Part shown: positions 28,190 to 37,620 of the stretch, piece by piece
Layout: each line of letters opens with the position of its first letter
How positions within the stretch are numbered: position 1 is the first letter of the stretch
Assembly: GCF_017696085.1 (NCBI RefSeq)
Contig: NZ_JAAORH010000003.1
Location: 186,001 to 250,000 of the forward strand
Length of the DNA: 64,000 bases
Direction of reading: 5' to 3'
Origin: Prochlorococcus marinus XMU1410
GTDB taxonomy: Bacteria > Cyanobacteriota > Cyanobacteriia > PCC-6307 > Cyanobiaceae
Notes under the pieces: model-generated
Seen by the model: only the letters and a program-made list of their open reading frames with translations
What the model was told of the DNA's origin: nothing
Database searches by the model: none
Program-made: the position numbers and the translations under genes

Positions 28190-29107
28190 ATGGAAACTAA
28201 AGATGGATTCTTAGTCATTAATAAAGATAAAGGATGTACTTCACATGATTGTGTTAAACAAATAAGGAAGTTACTTAATACGAAAAAGGTCGGTCACACA
28301 GGAACTCTTGACCCAGAAGTTATAGGAATATTACCAATCGCGATAGGCAGTGCAACAAGATTTATTCAATATCTCCCTCAGGGTAAAACTTACATAGGAC
28401 AAATTAAATTAGGGATAAGAACTAACACTGATGATATTCACGGAGAAATAATTAATCAAAAAAGTTGGCCTAAAATCAGTGATGAAAAATTAGATCAATA
28501 CTTAAATAGATTTAGAGGAATTATTAAACAAATTCCGCCGAAAGTATCTAGTGTGCACGTTAATGGTGAGAGAGCTTATAAGAAATCTTTCAGGAATGAA
28601 GTTTTTGAATTAGCGCCAAGAGAAATAAAAATAGACGAACTTACTTTAATGAAATGGGACCAAATAAACGGAATCATAGAAATAAAAATCAAATGTTCAG
28701 CTGGCACATACATAAGAGCAATTGCAAGAGATTTAGGAGAAATTCTTAATTCCGAGGGTTGCCTTCTACAACTAAAAAGAATTTCAGCTTGTGGCTTTGA
28801 TGAACAAAACTCGATAAAAATATCTGATATCGAAAAAGATAAAAAAAACTCGAAAAATTTCATTATTCCAACAATTTCTGCTCTTAATCACATTTCATCA
28901 TTTGTCTTAAGTACAGAAGAACAAATCAATTTTTGGCAAACAGGAAGAGCAATTAGAGTTGATATTAATTACTTCCAGGGAAACAAATCTTTTGACTACA
29001 AAAAACCCATAAAAGTGTTAAATAAAAAACAAATACTACTTGGGATAGGTTTCTTAAATGAAGAGCAATCTAATATAAATCCAAAATTAGTCCTTAATGC
29101 TAAATAA
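28190..29107 (+). CDS. truB: tRNA pseudouridine(55) synthase TruB
   Basis: Makes pseudouridine 55 in the T loop of tRNAs, 305 residues. It shows [14 protein letters not shown], the catalytic [17 protein letters not shown] with the nucleophilic Asp, [12 protein letters not shown]-like [13 protein letters not shown], and a PUA-like C-terminus. The usual motif is LDPxAxG; here the position after Pro is Glu-Val. It is convergent with the SpoIID-like gene. Confidence 0.96.
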   Translation: METKDGFLVINKDKGCTSHDCVKQIRKLLNTKKVGHTGTLDPEVIGILPIAIGSATRFIQYLPQGKTYIGQIKLGIRTNTDDIHGEIINQKSWPKISDEKLDQYLNRFRGIIKQIPPKVSSVHVNGERAYKKSFRNEVFELAPREIKIDELTLMKWDQINGIIEIKIKCSAGTYIRAIARDLGEILNSEGCLLQLKRISACGFDEQNSIKISDIEKDKKNSKNFIIPTISALNHISSFVLSTEEQINFWQTGRAIRVDINYFQGNKSFDYKKPIKVLNKKQILLGIGFLNEEQSNINPKLVLNAK

Positions 29108-29110
29108 CTT

Positions 29111-30301
29111 CTATAGGTAATCTTTTCTAAAAGGTTTAATCTGCACACCCTTATAAAAATGCTTTAATATTCTTTCAGCTTTTTGGCCTCTAGACGCCAG
29201 ATATTTAGCCCCCCACTGACTCATTCCGACTCCATGACCTGATCCTTGTCCAAAAACTATCAACCCTTTCTTTTGAGGAGTATTGTTGTTTAATTCTTCC
29301 TCAAAAAATTTAAATCTGATAAAATTACTGTTCAGGCTTAATCTTTTTCTAAAATCTACCCCAGATATTTGATCAGAACCATAAGCCCCAATAAGTTTTA
29401 AATTTTTTACCCTCCCTGTACTAGTAATATCTAGAATCTCTATATTTTTTAAACCTCCAATCTTTGGAAATAAATTTATTAATTCATTACTCGAAATTCT
29501 TTTTTGCCATCTAAATTTTGGATTATTTTTATCAAAATCTTTCACACTTGATAAATATGGATATTTATTTTTCCATACATCTTGACTATTTTCTGTCATT
29601 CCACCTGAGCTGCTATGAAACAAAGCATTAATTAATTTATTTTTATACGTTAAGACCAAAGATCTTGTACTTTTAACGGCTCTGATAGTTTTATAAGTTC
29701 TTGATTCTAAGCCATTATAGACTTGATTTTTCTGGGTTGAATCTATATCAAATAAATTATTTCCCTTTTGCTTTAAAGCATAAGTTCTTGAGGCAATTGC
29801 TTGTGCCTTTAATGCTTCAATAGGCCATTTTGTTGGCATTTCTGAACCCACTACGCTGTTAAGGTATTTTTCTATTCCTAAAACATTTACTACCAATATT
29901 TCGGAGTCGAGTACGAAGAGATTAAGCTTACCAGCAAATCTCTTCTGACCTACCCAAATACCTCTTCCATCGGAAGAACTCACTTGAAATTTTTGATTAC
30001 TTTTTAAGTCATATTTTTTTTGTTTATTCTTATCAAAATATAAAAATTTTCTATTTTTCTCATTTTTCAAAGTTATACCTTTTATTCTTTTGCGTGAAAA
30101 AAATTTACCCTCTATTGTTAAAGGAATTGATCTATCTGATCTGATCCTTAAATTGTTATTTTTTGATATCAAAACTCTAATGATTGGTTCTCTCGATGCA
30201 AAAACACTTTCACTCTGAAAAACACAAATAAATAAAATACTTATCAGCCAGCATTTACTATAGTTATTTTTAAATTTAAGTATCACTTTGTTTAAAAACA
30301 A
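29111..30301 (-). CDS. SpoIID/LytB domain protein, exported
   Basis: 396 residues. An N-terminal hydrophobic segment (around 16-35) is probably a signal peptide or anchor. The SpoIID core has VVGSEMPTKWPIEALKAQAI, ASRTYALKQ, and later LIVFGQGSGHGVGMSQWGAK. In Bacillus the family cleaves peptidoglycan glycan strands after peptide removal, so this is a candidate cell-wall lytic enzyme in the periplasm. The TTG start at 30301 is chosen because the signal peptide follows it. Confidence 0.85.
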   Translation of the reverse strand: MFLNKVILKFKNNYSKCWLISILFICVFQSESVFASREPIIRVLISKNNNLRIRSDRSIPLTIEGKFFSRKRIKGITLKNEKNRKFLYFDKNKQKKYDLKSNQKFQVSSSDGRGIWVGQKRFAGKLNLFVLDSEILVVNVLGIEKYLNSVVGSEMPTKWPIEALKAQAIASRTYALKQKGNNLFDIDSTQKNQVYNGLESRTYKTIRAVKSTRSLVLTYKNKLINALFHSSSGGMTENSQDVWKNKYPYLSSVKDFDKNNPKFRWQKRISSNELINLFPKIGGLKNIEILDITSTGRVKNLKLIGAYGSDQISGVDFRKRLSLNSNFIRFKFFEEELNNNTPQKKGLIVFGQGSGHGVGMSQWGAKYLASRGQKAERILKHFYKGVQIKPFRKDYL

Positions 30302-30374
30302 ATGCTTAATTTGCCTAAGTTTGACTAAAAGTCTAAATTTAATCCAGATATAACAATAAAAATATCATAAATAA

Positions 30375-31313
30375 GTGAATATCACCTTCTTAGGAACAAG
30401 CTCAGGAGTCCCATCCTTAACGAGAAATGTTTCTTCTCTAGCACTTAAATTATCACAGTCATCAGAAGTCTGGCTTTTTGATTGTGGAGAGGGAACGCAA
30501 CATCAAATAATGAAAAGCAATATTAAATCTTCACAAATAAAAAAAATATTTATTACACATATGCATGGTGATCATATTTATGGTTTACCAGGGCTTTTGG
30601 CTACCTTAGGTTTATCAGGCAATAGTGAGGGTATTGAAATTTACGGTCCTTCAGAGTTGCGAAGTTTTATAAATTCAGCACTTAAAAGTAGTTTTTGCAA
30701 ATTATCGTTTCCATTGCATTTTGTGGAAGTTGAAAATTTTGCATCAAAAAATAAAATTCTATTTGAAAATAATAAAATAAAAGTAAATTGTGCCTGCCTT
30801 AAACATAAAATACCTGCTTATGGTTATAGGGTAAGTGAAAAAGATAAGCCAGGTATATTTGATATTAAAAAAGCAGAGTCTCTAAAAATAGCACCTGGAC
30901 CAATTTATTCAGAACTGCAACAAGGTAAAAAAGTCGTATTAGCGGATGGGAGGGCATTTGATGGGAAAGAATTCTGTGGACCTCCTAGAGAGGGAGAAAG
31001 TTTTGTTTATTGCACAGATACAGTCTTTAGCGAATCAGCTGTTTCACTATCGAAAAATGCCGATTTACTCGTACATGAATCAACATTTTCTCAGGAGGAT
31101 GAGACCATGGCCTATGAAAAATTACATTCCACGACAATCATGGCTGCCAAAACGGCATTATTATCCAATACAAAAAAATTAATTATTACTCATTTAAGTC
31201 CAAGATACACTAATAAAAATTCAATTACACCAAGCGATTTGCTTAAAGAGGCGCAAAAAGTTTTCCCAAATACTCTCCTTGCCAAAGATTTTCTAACTGC
31301 AGAAATAAAATAA
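30375..31313 (+). CDS. rnz: Ribonuclease Z
   Basis: Metallo-beta-lactamase-fold endonuclease that trims tRNA 3' ends, needed here because the tRNAs seen do not encode CCA. In 312 residues, FLGTSSGVPSLTRNVSSLAL is followed by the metal motif THMHGDHIYG (His62, His64, Asp66, His67), HKIPAYGYR and the C-terminal ITHLSPRY. The start is GTG at 30375. Confidence 0.96.
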   Translation: MNITFLGTSSGVPSLTRNVSSLALKLSQSSEVWLFDCGEGTQHQIMKSNIKSSQIKKIFITHMHGDHIYGLPGLLATLGLSGNSEGIEIYGPSELRSFINSALKSSFCKLSFPLHFVEVENFASKNKILFENNKIKVNCACLKHKIPAYGYRVSEKDKPGIFDIKKAESLKIAPGPIYSELQQGKKVVLADGRAFDGKEFCGPPREGESFVYCTDTVFSESAVSLSKNADLLVHESTFSQEDETMAYEKLHSTTIMAAKTALLSNTKKLIITHLSPRYTNKNSITPSDLLKEAQKVFPNTLLAKDFLTAEIK

Positions 31314-31387
31314 ACTGCAACAGTTCGTTAGCAGGAGCGTTGCAAATGACCAACCCATGAAATAATAGTCTTAGGTTTTTCTATTTG

Positions 31388-31948
31388 ATGTCGATCGAAA
31401 TGGTCTCTATTTTTTCATCACTACATAAGTCTTGTAAAAGACTATTTATTTTTCTTCCATTAATTATTGGTTTACTTATTAGTCCAATCTCTGCAAACGC
31501 ACTTTATCCCAGTGATCCTTCATCAGTTGACGTTCTAAAAGATGATCTTCACGGTGCCGACCTTCATAATACTGAATATGTTAAATATGATTTATCTAAT
31601 CAAGATTTAGGAGAAGCTAATCTTCAAGGCGCATATATGAGTGTAACTACAGCAAAAAACTCTAGTTTTAAAGGAGCCAACATGACAGACCTTATTGCAT
31701 ATGCAACACGCTTTGATAATGCTGACTTTACAGATGCAAATCTTACCAATGGTGAGCTAATGAAAAGTGTTTTTGATGGAGCAATTATTGACGGAGCAGA
31801 CTTTACTGATGCAAATCTTGATCTTTCTCAGAGAAAATCACTATGTGAAAGAGCAAGTGGAACTAACTCACAAACTGGAGTTAATACAATTGATAGTCTT
31901 GAATGCACCGGCTTAAAAGGTTACATGCCTCCAAAGCCAAAAGCATAA
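31388..31948 (+). CDS. Exported pentapeptide-repeat protein
   Basis: 186 residues starting at the ATG at 31388. A signal peptide with a hydrophobic core (LFIFLPLIIGLLISPISANA) ends near residue 38, followed by pentapeptide repeats of the A(D/N)Lxx type (LQGAYMS, FKGANMTD, FDNADFTD, FDGAIIDGADFTD). Two Cys and a Pro/Lys tail end the protein. It is likely lumenal or periplasmic. The function of such proteins in cyanobacteria is not established. An intrinsic terminator follows at 31986. Confidence 0.85.
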   Translation: MSIEMVSIFSSLHKSCKRLFIFLPLIIGLLISPISANALYPSDPSSVDVLKDDLHGADLHNTEYVKYDLSNQDLGEANLQGAYMSVTTAKNSSFKGANMTDLIAYATRFDNADFTDANLTNGELMKSVFDGAIIDGADFTDANLDLSQRKSLCERASGTNSQTGVNTIDSLECTGLKGYMPPKPKA

Positions 31949-31957
31949 TATTTAAAG

Positions 31958-32326
31958 TTAACTAATTTCAGTAGGAAAAATATTACCAGGCTCTTTTGAG
32001 CCTGGTTTTTTGCTATACCACCATTCTTGTATATCAGAAGAAAATTTCTTTGAAAAAAGAGTTATAACTGTCTCAACAGGTTTTGCCCCAGGCTCCAAAA
32101 TCTGAACTGAGTATGATGGGCATTTTCTTGAAGCCATATCAGCAACGAACCTAGACCCTATTCTTCTCCAACTAGGCTCTTTACTTCTCCAAGCAAGCCT
32201 TGAGCAGGGCCAAGGTAACTCTTCCCTATCATAAAGTCTGCAACATGGCCCAATTACCTTATAACTGTACTGACCGCCATAACTTGATTGAACACTGCCA
32301 GTTTTGAAAAATTCAAATTTATCCAT
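31958..32326 (-). CDS. Conserved-looking hypothetical protein
   Basis: 122 residues, soluble, rich in Trp, Arg, Cys and Pro. Features include IGPCCRLYDREELPWPCSR, WRSKEPSWRRIGSRFVADMA and KCPSYSVQILEPG. Composition and the strong ATG start make it a real gene, but I do not recognise the family. Its last codons coincide with a hairpin that is a terminator on the other strand. petF lies upstream on the same strand beyond its own terminator. Confidence 0.7.
   Translation of the reverse strand: MDKFEFFKTGSVQSSYGGQYSYKVIGPCCRLYDREELPWPCSRLAWRSKEPSWRRIGSRFVADMASRKCPSYSVQILEPGAKPVETVITLFSKKFSSDIQEWWYSKKPGSKEPGNIFPTEIS
31986..32011 (+). terminator. Intrinsic terminator of the pentapeptide gene
   Basis: CCAGGCTC-TTTT-GAGCCTGG forms a perfect 8-bp stem with a 4-nt loop, followed by six T. 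It lies 37 nt after the stop at 31948 and inside the 3' coding end of the opposing gene. Confidence 0.9.
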
Positions 32327-32330
32327 TTAC

Positions 32331-32359
32331 AAAAAAAAGCCACCTTCATAGAGGGTGGC
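32331..32359 (-). terminator. Intrinsic terminator of petF
   Basis: On the minus strand GCCACC and GGTGGC pair around a nine-base loop and are followed by eight T. It lies 46 nt beyond the ferredoxin stop. Confidence 0.9.
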
Positions 32360-32404
32360 AGAGAAATAATCAATAATCAACTTTGAAAAGTTAAATTTTT
32401 ATAA

Positions 32405-32704
32405 TTAGTACAATTCTTCCTCAGCATGAGTTGTAATTGTTACGTCAGATGTTGGATAAGCAACACAAGTAAGAACAAAACCAGCTTCTAGTTGGTCGTC
32501 ATCCAAGAAACTTTGATCAGACTGATCAACACTACCTGAAGTAACTTTTCCAGCACATGTTGAACATGCACCAGCTCTGCAGGAATAAGGAAGGTCGATA
32601 CCTTGTTCTTCAGCCGCATCGAGGATGTATTGGTCATCAGGTACTTCAATAGTTGAATTGAGACCTTCACCTTCGTTGATGAGAGTAACTTTGTAAGAAG
32701 CCAT
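32405..32704 (-). CDS. petF: [2Fe-2S] ferredoxin, plant type
   Basis: Carries electrons from photosystem I to FNR and other acceptors. The 99 residues contain the ligand pattern CX4CX2CX29C at Cys42, Cys47, Cys50 and Cys80 ([15 protein letters not shown]). The length and acidic character fit the main photosynthetic ferredoxin. It is monocistronic, with a strong terminator. Confidence 0.97.
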   Translation of the reverse strand: MASYKVTLINEGEGLNSTIEVPDDQYILDAAEEQGIDLPYSCRAGACSTCAGKVTSGSVDQSDQSFLDDDQLEAGFVLTCVAYPTSDVTITTHAEEELY

Positions 32705-32838
32705 TTAAATAAAAAATTGTTGGTAATTAATACCTATCAAATACATTTTTAACATCGATTAGGTCGATATGTGAGATTTTGAAGTAAAAAATGACACAAT
32801 AAAATGTATGAAAGAGTATCTATAAGAAAAACTTATAC

Positions 32839-33750
32839 TTAGGTTTGATTGCTGGCTTTTTGCGCAGAAATGCATGCCCAATCTTTTCTAGTTGATACAT
32901 CCAGTAATTTCAAGTCATTTTGAATTAATATTTTAATAATTTCATCCTTTTGTGAATTCAGAATTCCACTGAAAATGACTTTCCCATTGTTTCTCAAGCA
33001 CTTATAGATATTTGGAATCATTCCTTTTATTACTTCAGCAAGAATATTGCATAAAACAAAATCAAATTTTTCGAGTTGATTTTTTAAAATTACCTCATTA
33101 AAAGATCCCAAATATGTATTTAATTTGTTTAAATTACCGAAATTTAGTTGGAAATTAGATTTTGTTGAATTTATAGCTAAATAATCATTATCCACTGCAT
33201 AAACCTCTTTAGCGCCAAGCAATCTTGCGGCGACACTCAAAATCCCGCTACCGCTCCCAATATCTAATACCTTTTTATCAGAAAATAAAATATTTTCCAT
33301 TTTTTCCAAGCAAAGATAAGTTGAAGGATGACTTCCTGTACCAAAGGCTGCTCCAGGATCAATTTTTATAATTTGTTTATCTTTAAATTTTTCATTTAGA
33401 TTTATCCAACAAGGCAATATTAAAAAATGATTTCCTACTAATTCAGGAGCCCAATATTTCTTCCAGCTAGTTAACCAATCCTCCTCTTTAATAATAATCC
33501 AGTCAAAAAATTGATTATCAGGGGAATTAATGTTTAGAAGTTTGCTAATTATTTTTTCAAAACCACTTCTAGAACTTGCGCTCCAATCATCGACTGGAAG
33601 CCATATGTTCACCTCTTTTTTATTTTCATTTTTAATTAAATATTCAAATGAAAAACTAAATATTCCCAGCTCATTTAATTTCCAAAAAATAATTTCTTCT
33701 AAATCACTATCTATCAGAAAAGTTAATTTATACCAATCTTTAGTTTCCAT
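32839..33750 (-). CDS. prmA: Ribosomal protein L11 methyltransferase
   Basis: Methylates ribosomal protein L11. It shows [20 protein letters not shown], the SAM site [20 protein letters not shown] and the NILAEVI catalytic block. The ATG at 33750 gives 303 residues; an upstream TTG at 33762 would add four. It lies 18 nt downstream of serA, so the two are probably cotranscribed. Confidence 0.93.
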   Translation of the reverse strand: METKDWYKLTFLIDSDLEEIIFWKLNELGIFSFSFEYLIKNENKKEVNIWLPVDDWSASSRSGFEKIISKLLNINSPDNQFFDWIIIKEEDWLTSWKKYWAPELVGNHFLILPCWINLNEKFKDKQIIKIDPGAAFGTGSHPSTYLCLEKMENILFSDKKVLDIGSGSGILSVAARLLGAKEVYAVDNDYLAINSTKSNFQLNFGNLNKLNTYLGSFNEVILKNQLEKFDFVLCNILAEVIKGMIPNIYKCLRNNGKVIFSGILNSQKDEIIKILIQNDLKLLDVSTRKDWACISAQKASNQT

Positions 33751-33768
33751 TAACGAGGACAAGTCTCT

Positions 33769-35355
33769 TCATAAAGTAACTGGATTAGCGTTGGTAATTC
33801 CCTCTACTTCAATAATGGTATCAAGCAACTTATTAGGAATTGGATCATCAATACTTAGAACCATAACAGCTTCTCCTCTAACAATTTTGCGCCCAACTTG
33901 CATTGAGGCAATATTTACATTATTGCTACCCAATAAAGAACCAAGCTTACCAATAATACCAGGCATGTCCCTGTGCCTTGTAACCAGCATGTATCTACTT
34001 GGCGATACATTAACAGGATATTGATCAATACTAATAATTCGTAATTCTCCATCAGCAAAAATGCTTCCTGCTACGCTATGGTCTCCGTTATCTCCATAAG
34101 TGGTTAACTGAAGCGATCCACTTGCAAATTCAGGTCTTGCCTCATCTTTACTCTCGACTACTGAAATGCCTCTTGAATCTGCTTCTAGAGAAGCATTAAC
34201 ATAATTGATCCTATCTCCCAAAGCTTTACTTAGAAGACCTTTTAGACTAGCTATTATTAAGGGCTGGGATGGATGTTGAACAAATTCGCCTTGCAGCTTA
34301 ACCTCTAGTTTCTGTATCTGTCCACCTGAAAGCTGGCTTATAAGCAGACCCATTGTTTCAGCCAACTGCAAATGAGGTTTTAGACTATCCATAATATCAG
34401 GGCTCAAACCTGGTATGTTTACTGCAGTTCTCGCAGATAAGCCAAGCAAGACATCTCTGATTTGCTCTGCAACGTCAACAGCTACATTTTCTTGCGCTTC
34501 CCTAGTAGATGCTCCTAAGTGAGGGGTGAGAATAAGATTCTTCTCAACCTTTAAAAGTGGTGAATTAGATTCCAAAGGTTCTTTTGAAAAGACATCTATT
34601 GCGGCCCCTCCAATCAATGATTTATTTAAAGCTTCTGCTAATGCTTCTTCATCAATCAAGCCTCCTCGAGCACAATTAATTAATTTTGCGCTACTTTTCA
34701 TACTTTTAAGCACCTCCATATTTACTAAATTCTCTGTCTCTGGTGTGCGCGGTAAATGCAAAGTTACATAATCGGATTTTTGGAATAAATCTTCTAGATC
34801 AGAAAGTTTAACTTGGATTTGTTGTGCTCTTTCAGTTGAAACAAAGGGATCATATCCGCAAACTTCCATTCCTAATGCATTAGCAACTTTCGCTACATGA
34901 GCACCAATTTTCCCTAAACCTACTACACCTAATTTTTTCTTATAAAGCTCATTCCCAACGAATTTCTTTCTCTCCCATTTACCTAACAGAGTACTACTAT
35001 TAGCAATTGGAATATGTCTAGATAAGGCCAACATCATAGCTATAGTATGTTCAGCCGCAGCTATTGTGTTACCCCCTGGAGAATTAACAACAAGGACTCC
35101 TTTTTGCGTAGCAGCCTTAACATCTACATTATCGACTCCAACTCCTGCTCTCCCAATGATTCTCAGTTTACTTGAAGAGTTAATAATCTCTTCAGTCACT
35201 TGAGTACCAGAGCGAATCATTAAAGCATCATAATCTTTGATAATGGAAGCTAACTCAGAGTCTGAGATGCCGATCTTCTGATCAACCTGAGCAACATGTG
35301 AAAGAATATCGATTCCTTTTTGATCAATTGGATCTGTAATGAGAACTTTTGTCAT
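33769..35355 (-). CDS. serA: D-3-phosphoglycerate dehydrogenase
   Basis: First enzyme of serine synthesis, 528 residues (long type 1 form). It has an NAD-binding VVGLGKIGAHVAKVANALG, INCARGGLIDEEAL, LTPHLGASTREAQ, an intervening ASB domain, and a C-terminal ACT domain (TRHRDMPGIIGKLGSLLG) that usually mediates serine feedback. It is divergent from the gene at 35455 across ~100 nt. Confidence 0.97.
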   Translation of the reverse strand: MTKVLITDPIDQKGIDILSHVAQVDQKIGISDSELASIIKDYDALMIRSGTQVTEEIINSSSKLRIIGRAGVGVDNVDVKAATQKGVLVVNSPGGNTIAAAEHTIAMMLALSRHIPIANSSTLLGKWERKKFVGNELYKKKLGVVGLGKIGAHVAKVANALGMEVCGYDPFVSTERAQQIQVKLSDLEDLFQKSDYVTLHLPRTPETENLVNMEVLKSMKSSAKLINCARGGLIDEEALAEALNKSLIGGAAIDVFSKEPLESNSPLLKVEKNLILTPHLGASTREAQENVAVDVAEQIRDVLLGLSARTAVNIPGLSPDIMDSLKPHLQLAETMGLLISQLSGGQIQKLEVKLQGEFVQHPSQPLIIASLKGLLSKALGDRINYVNASLEADSRGISVVESKDEARPEFASGSLQLTTYGDNGDHSVAGSIFADGELRIISIDQYPVNVSPSRYMLVTRHRDMPGIIGKLGSLLGSNNVNIASMQVGRKIVRGEAVMVLSIDDPIPNKLLDTIIEVEGITNANPVTL

Positions 35356-35454
35356 TTAAGATTGGTTCTTTAATCTTTTACTTTAACTTAATCTATAGTG
35401 TATGTATCTTATTTTATTAATTTGAATAAAACACAAACATTTGAGGATTGAAAT

Positions 35455-36021
35455 TTGACTAAAAGTATTGTGATATTTGAAGACATTGATAAATGTATCC
35501 AACTATTTGAAGTTTTCAAAGAAAAATCAGTAATGCTCTCTGAAGCTATTTTGATCCCACCAATAAGTGAGAAAATATCATCAGATGAAATAGAATTGCT
35601 AAATGCGAAAGCAAATATCTTATTCAAATCTCAGAATTTTGAAGATATAAGAATCTTAAATCCTAAACTTGATAGAAAGATCAGACAGCAAGATATGAGT
35701 AGATGGCTAATGCCATTTGGTTTTATGGCTGGAATAGCTTTTTCAAATATGACAAATTTATCTACTTTCAGCTTTCTTGGTTTAAATAACATCGGGGAAT
35801 CATTAATTGGAGGTCTTTTAGGAATGGGTTCAGGATATTTAGGAAGCATTGTTTCTTCAGCAAGTATCAACATTAATAGAAATAAAGAGTTAAGATCGGT
35901 CATTAATTTTAATAAAGAGGGTAAATGGCTTGTTCTACTTGAAAATCAAATTGGAGCTGAATTACCATGGGCTTTGATAAAACAATCAGAAGCAAAAGAT
36001 ATAATTTTTTTAGAAGGCTAA
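35455..36021 (+). CDS. Hypothetical protein with glycine-rich central segment
   Basis: 188 residues. An N-terminal alpha/beta part (about 1-75, with IVIFEDIDKCIQLFEVFKEK) is followed by a hydrophobic Gly-rich stretch (GGLLGMGSGYLGSIVSS, about 120-140) that could be membrane-associated, then a short C-terminal alpha/beta part with LPWALIKQ. The start is TTG. Its stop directly abuts the next ATG, indicating one operon with the S4 protein. I do not recognise the family. Confidence 0.72.
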   Translation: MTKSIVIFEDIDKCIQLFEVFKEKSVMLSEAILIPPISEKISSDEIELLNAKANILFKSQNFEDIRILNPKLDRKIRQQDMSRWLMPFGFMAGIAFSNMTNLSTFSFLGLNNIGESLIGGLLGMGSGYLGSIVSSASININRNKELRSVINFNKEGKWLVLLENQIGAELPWALIKQSEAKDIIFLEG

Positions 36022-36813
36022 ATGATTGACTTAAAAGAGATCTTAATAAATTCAAATTACAAAAAAGAAACTGAGGAATTAATAAATATTGCTAACTTAG
36101 CCTACAAACACTGGGAAACTTATTGGACTGGGTTTAATTCAACTTATGTTTGCGAAGAGATTTTAAAAGATTTTGAAAATTTAAATGATTTCAAATTTTT
36201 TATTTATGGAGGATTTTCCTCTTCCCAAAGATCTAGGATAGCTTGCTTTAGAGGTGATAATATTCCTGAAGAGGATGCGCTAAAAAGTAATTTTCCAGCT
36301 CAAGGAATAAAAATTAATGGAAATTTTTTATTTGATAATGCTACACAAGACGACTTTAGATCACTCCTAATTGAAAATGGGGTTAATCAAATAAAAGTTG
36401 GAGATATATGGACTATTGGCGATAGGGGAGCACAAGGGATAATTGATAATTCAAATATTAAGCATCTAGATGAAAAGATTTTTTATTTAAGAGACGTAAA
36501 AGTAAAAGTTAATGTAGTAGGTATAGATGAATTACAAATACCTTCTGGAAGATCAAAAAAACTTGTCAATACAGTAGAAGCTTCAACAAGATTAGATGCT
36601 ATAGCTTCAGCTGGCTTTAGGGTATCACGAACCAAAATTATTGAAAGGATAGAAAATGGAATGCTCAGATTAAATGGAAGCAAAGTTAATAAGCCAACAA
36701 TTAATTTAAAAATTGGCGACAAACTTGAACTTGAAAATAAAGGATTTATTGAAATTCTAAATTTAGAAATAACCAAAAGAGAACGATGGAAAGTTAAATT
36801 ACTTAGAAAATGA
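36022..36813 (+). CDS. Photosystem II S4-domain protein (YlmH-like)
   Basis: RNA-binding protein family conserved in oxygenic phototrophs, related to YlmH. In 263 residues it has an N-terminal helical part, a middle domain (NGVNQIKVGDIWTIGDRGAQ), and a C-terminal S4 domain from about 185 (STRLDAIASAGFRVSRTKI) ending in KRERWKVKLLRK. The link to photosystem II comes from the family name; a direct role is not shown by the sequence. It abuts the upstream gene. Confidence 0.88.
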   Translation: MIDLKEILINSNYKKETEELINIANLAYKHWETYWTGFNSTYVCEEILKDFENLNDFKFFIYGGFSSSQRSRIACFRGDNIPEEDALKSNFPAQGIKINGNFLFDNATQDDFRSLLIENGVNQIKVGDIWTIGDRGAQGIIDNSNIKHLDEKIFYLRDVKVKVNVVGIDELQIPSGRSKKLVNTVEASTRLDAIASAGFRVSRTKIIERIENGMLRLNGSKVNKPTINLKIGDKLELENKGFIEILNLEITKRERWKVKLLRK

Positions 36814-36863
36814 AACTCAACCTGCTATTTTCTTAATAAGGGGGATTAAAAATTCCTCAATTG

Positions 36864-36935
36864 GGGCGATTAGCTCAGTGGTAGAGCACTACCTCGACAC
36901 GGTAGTGGCCACTGGTTCGAATCCAGTATCGCCCA
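36864..36935 (+). tRNA. trnV-GAC: tRNA-Val (anticodon GAC)
   Basis: 72-nt cloverleaf. The acceptor GGGCGAT pairs with ATCGCCC, the D arm is TAGCTCAGTGGTAGAGCA, the anticodon stem CTACC/GGTAG encloses TCGACAC (anticodon GAC), and the T arm contains GGTTCGAATCC. Discriminator A, no encoded CCA. Confidence 0.96.
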
Positions 36936-37002
36936 TTAAAACTTTTGAAGAATTAGGTTATATCCACAGAAAATAATTTCATTTTTTAGATTATTAAAAA
37001 AG

Positions 37003-37620
37003 ATGAAACTTAATCAAATAATTAATCTACATAAGGGGCTCACAGCATTTGTAGTGATAGGACTTATGATTTTTTTTGATAATTTTACGATTGCTCCCTA
37101 CGTTTATTTAGCCCTGCATGGTACTTATGGATTACTTTGGCTTCTAAAAGAAAAGATATTCCCAGATCCTTATTTTAAAGAAAAAATCAATTTTTTAACT
37201 TCAGTTACTGGTTTTATTTTCCTTGGAAGTTACTGGGTAGCGCCCTACATTCTTATCTCATCTCAGAAATCTGTTCCAAATATCCTAATAGCTGCATCTG
37301 TATCTATAAATATAATTGGTGTGTTTCTACACTTTGCTAGTGATGCCCAAAAATATTTTTCTCTTAAATTAAAAAAAGATCTAATTAAAGAAGGATTTTT
37401 CAAAAATATAAGGAATACAAATTATCTAGGAGAAATACTAATTTATCTATCATTCGCCATACTTTCAATGAGTTTCATACCATTAGTAATTCTTGCAATA
37501 TTTTTCTCTATAGTTTTTCTACCAAGAATGATAAAAAAAGATAAATCGCTTTCAAAATATGATTCATTCGAAGAATACAAAAAGAAAAGTGGTCTTATAT
37601 TGCCTAAATTAAATGCCTGA
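37003..37620 (+). CDS. Polytopic membrane protein, isoprenylcysteine methyltransferase/DUF1295-like
   Basis: 205 residues with about five membrane helices. The C-terminal region NYLGEILIYLSFAILSMS and the ending KYDSFEEYKKKSGLILPKL resemble membrane methyltransferases and steroid-reductase-like proteins, where this region binds SAM or NADPH and the last ExxYxxK-type motif is typical. The substrate is unknown. Its stop overlaps the next gene by 8 nt, so they are coupled. Confidence 0.75.
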   Translation: MKLNQIINLHKGLTAFVVIGLMIFFDNFTIAPYVYLALHGTYGLLWLLKEKIFPDPYFKEKINFLTSVTGFIFLGSYWVAPYILISSQKSVPNILIAASVSINIIGVFLHFASDAQKYFSLKLKKDLIKEGFFKNIRNTNYLGEILIYLSFAILSMSFIPLVILAIFFSIVFLPRMIKKDKSLSKYDSFEEYKKKSGLILPKLNA

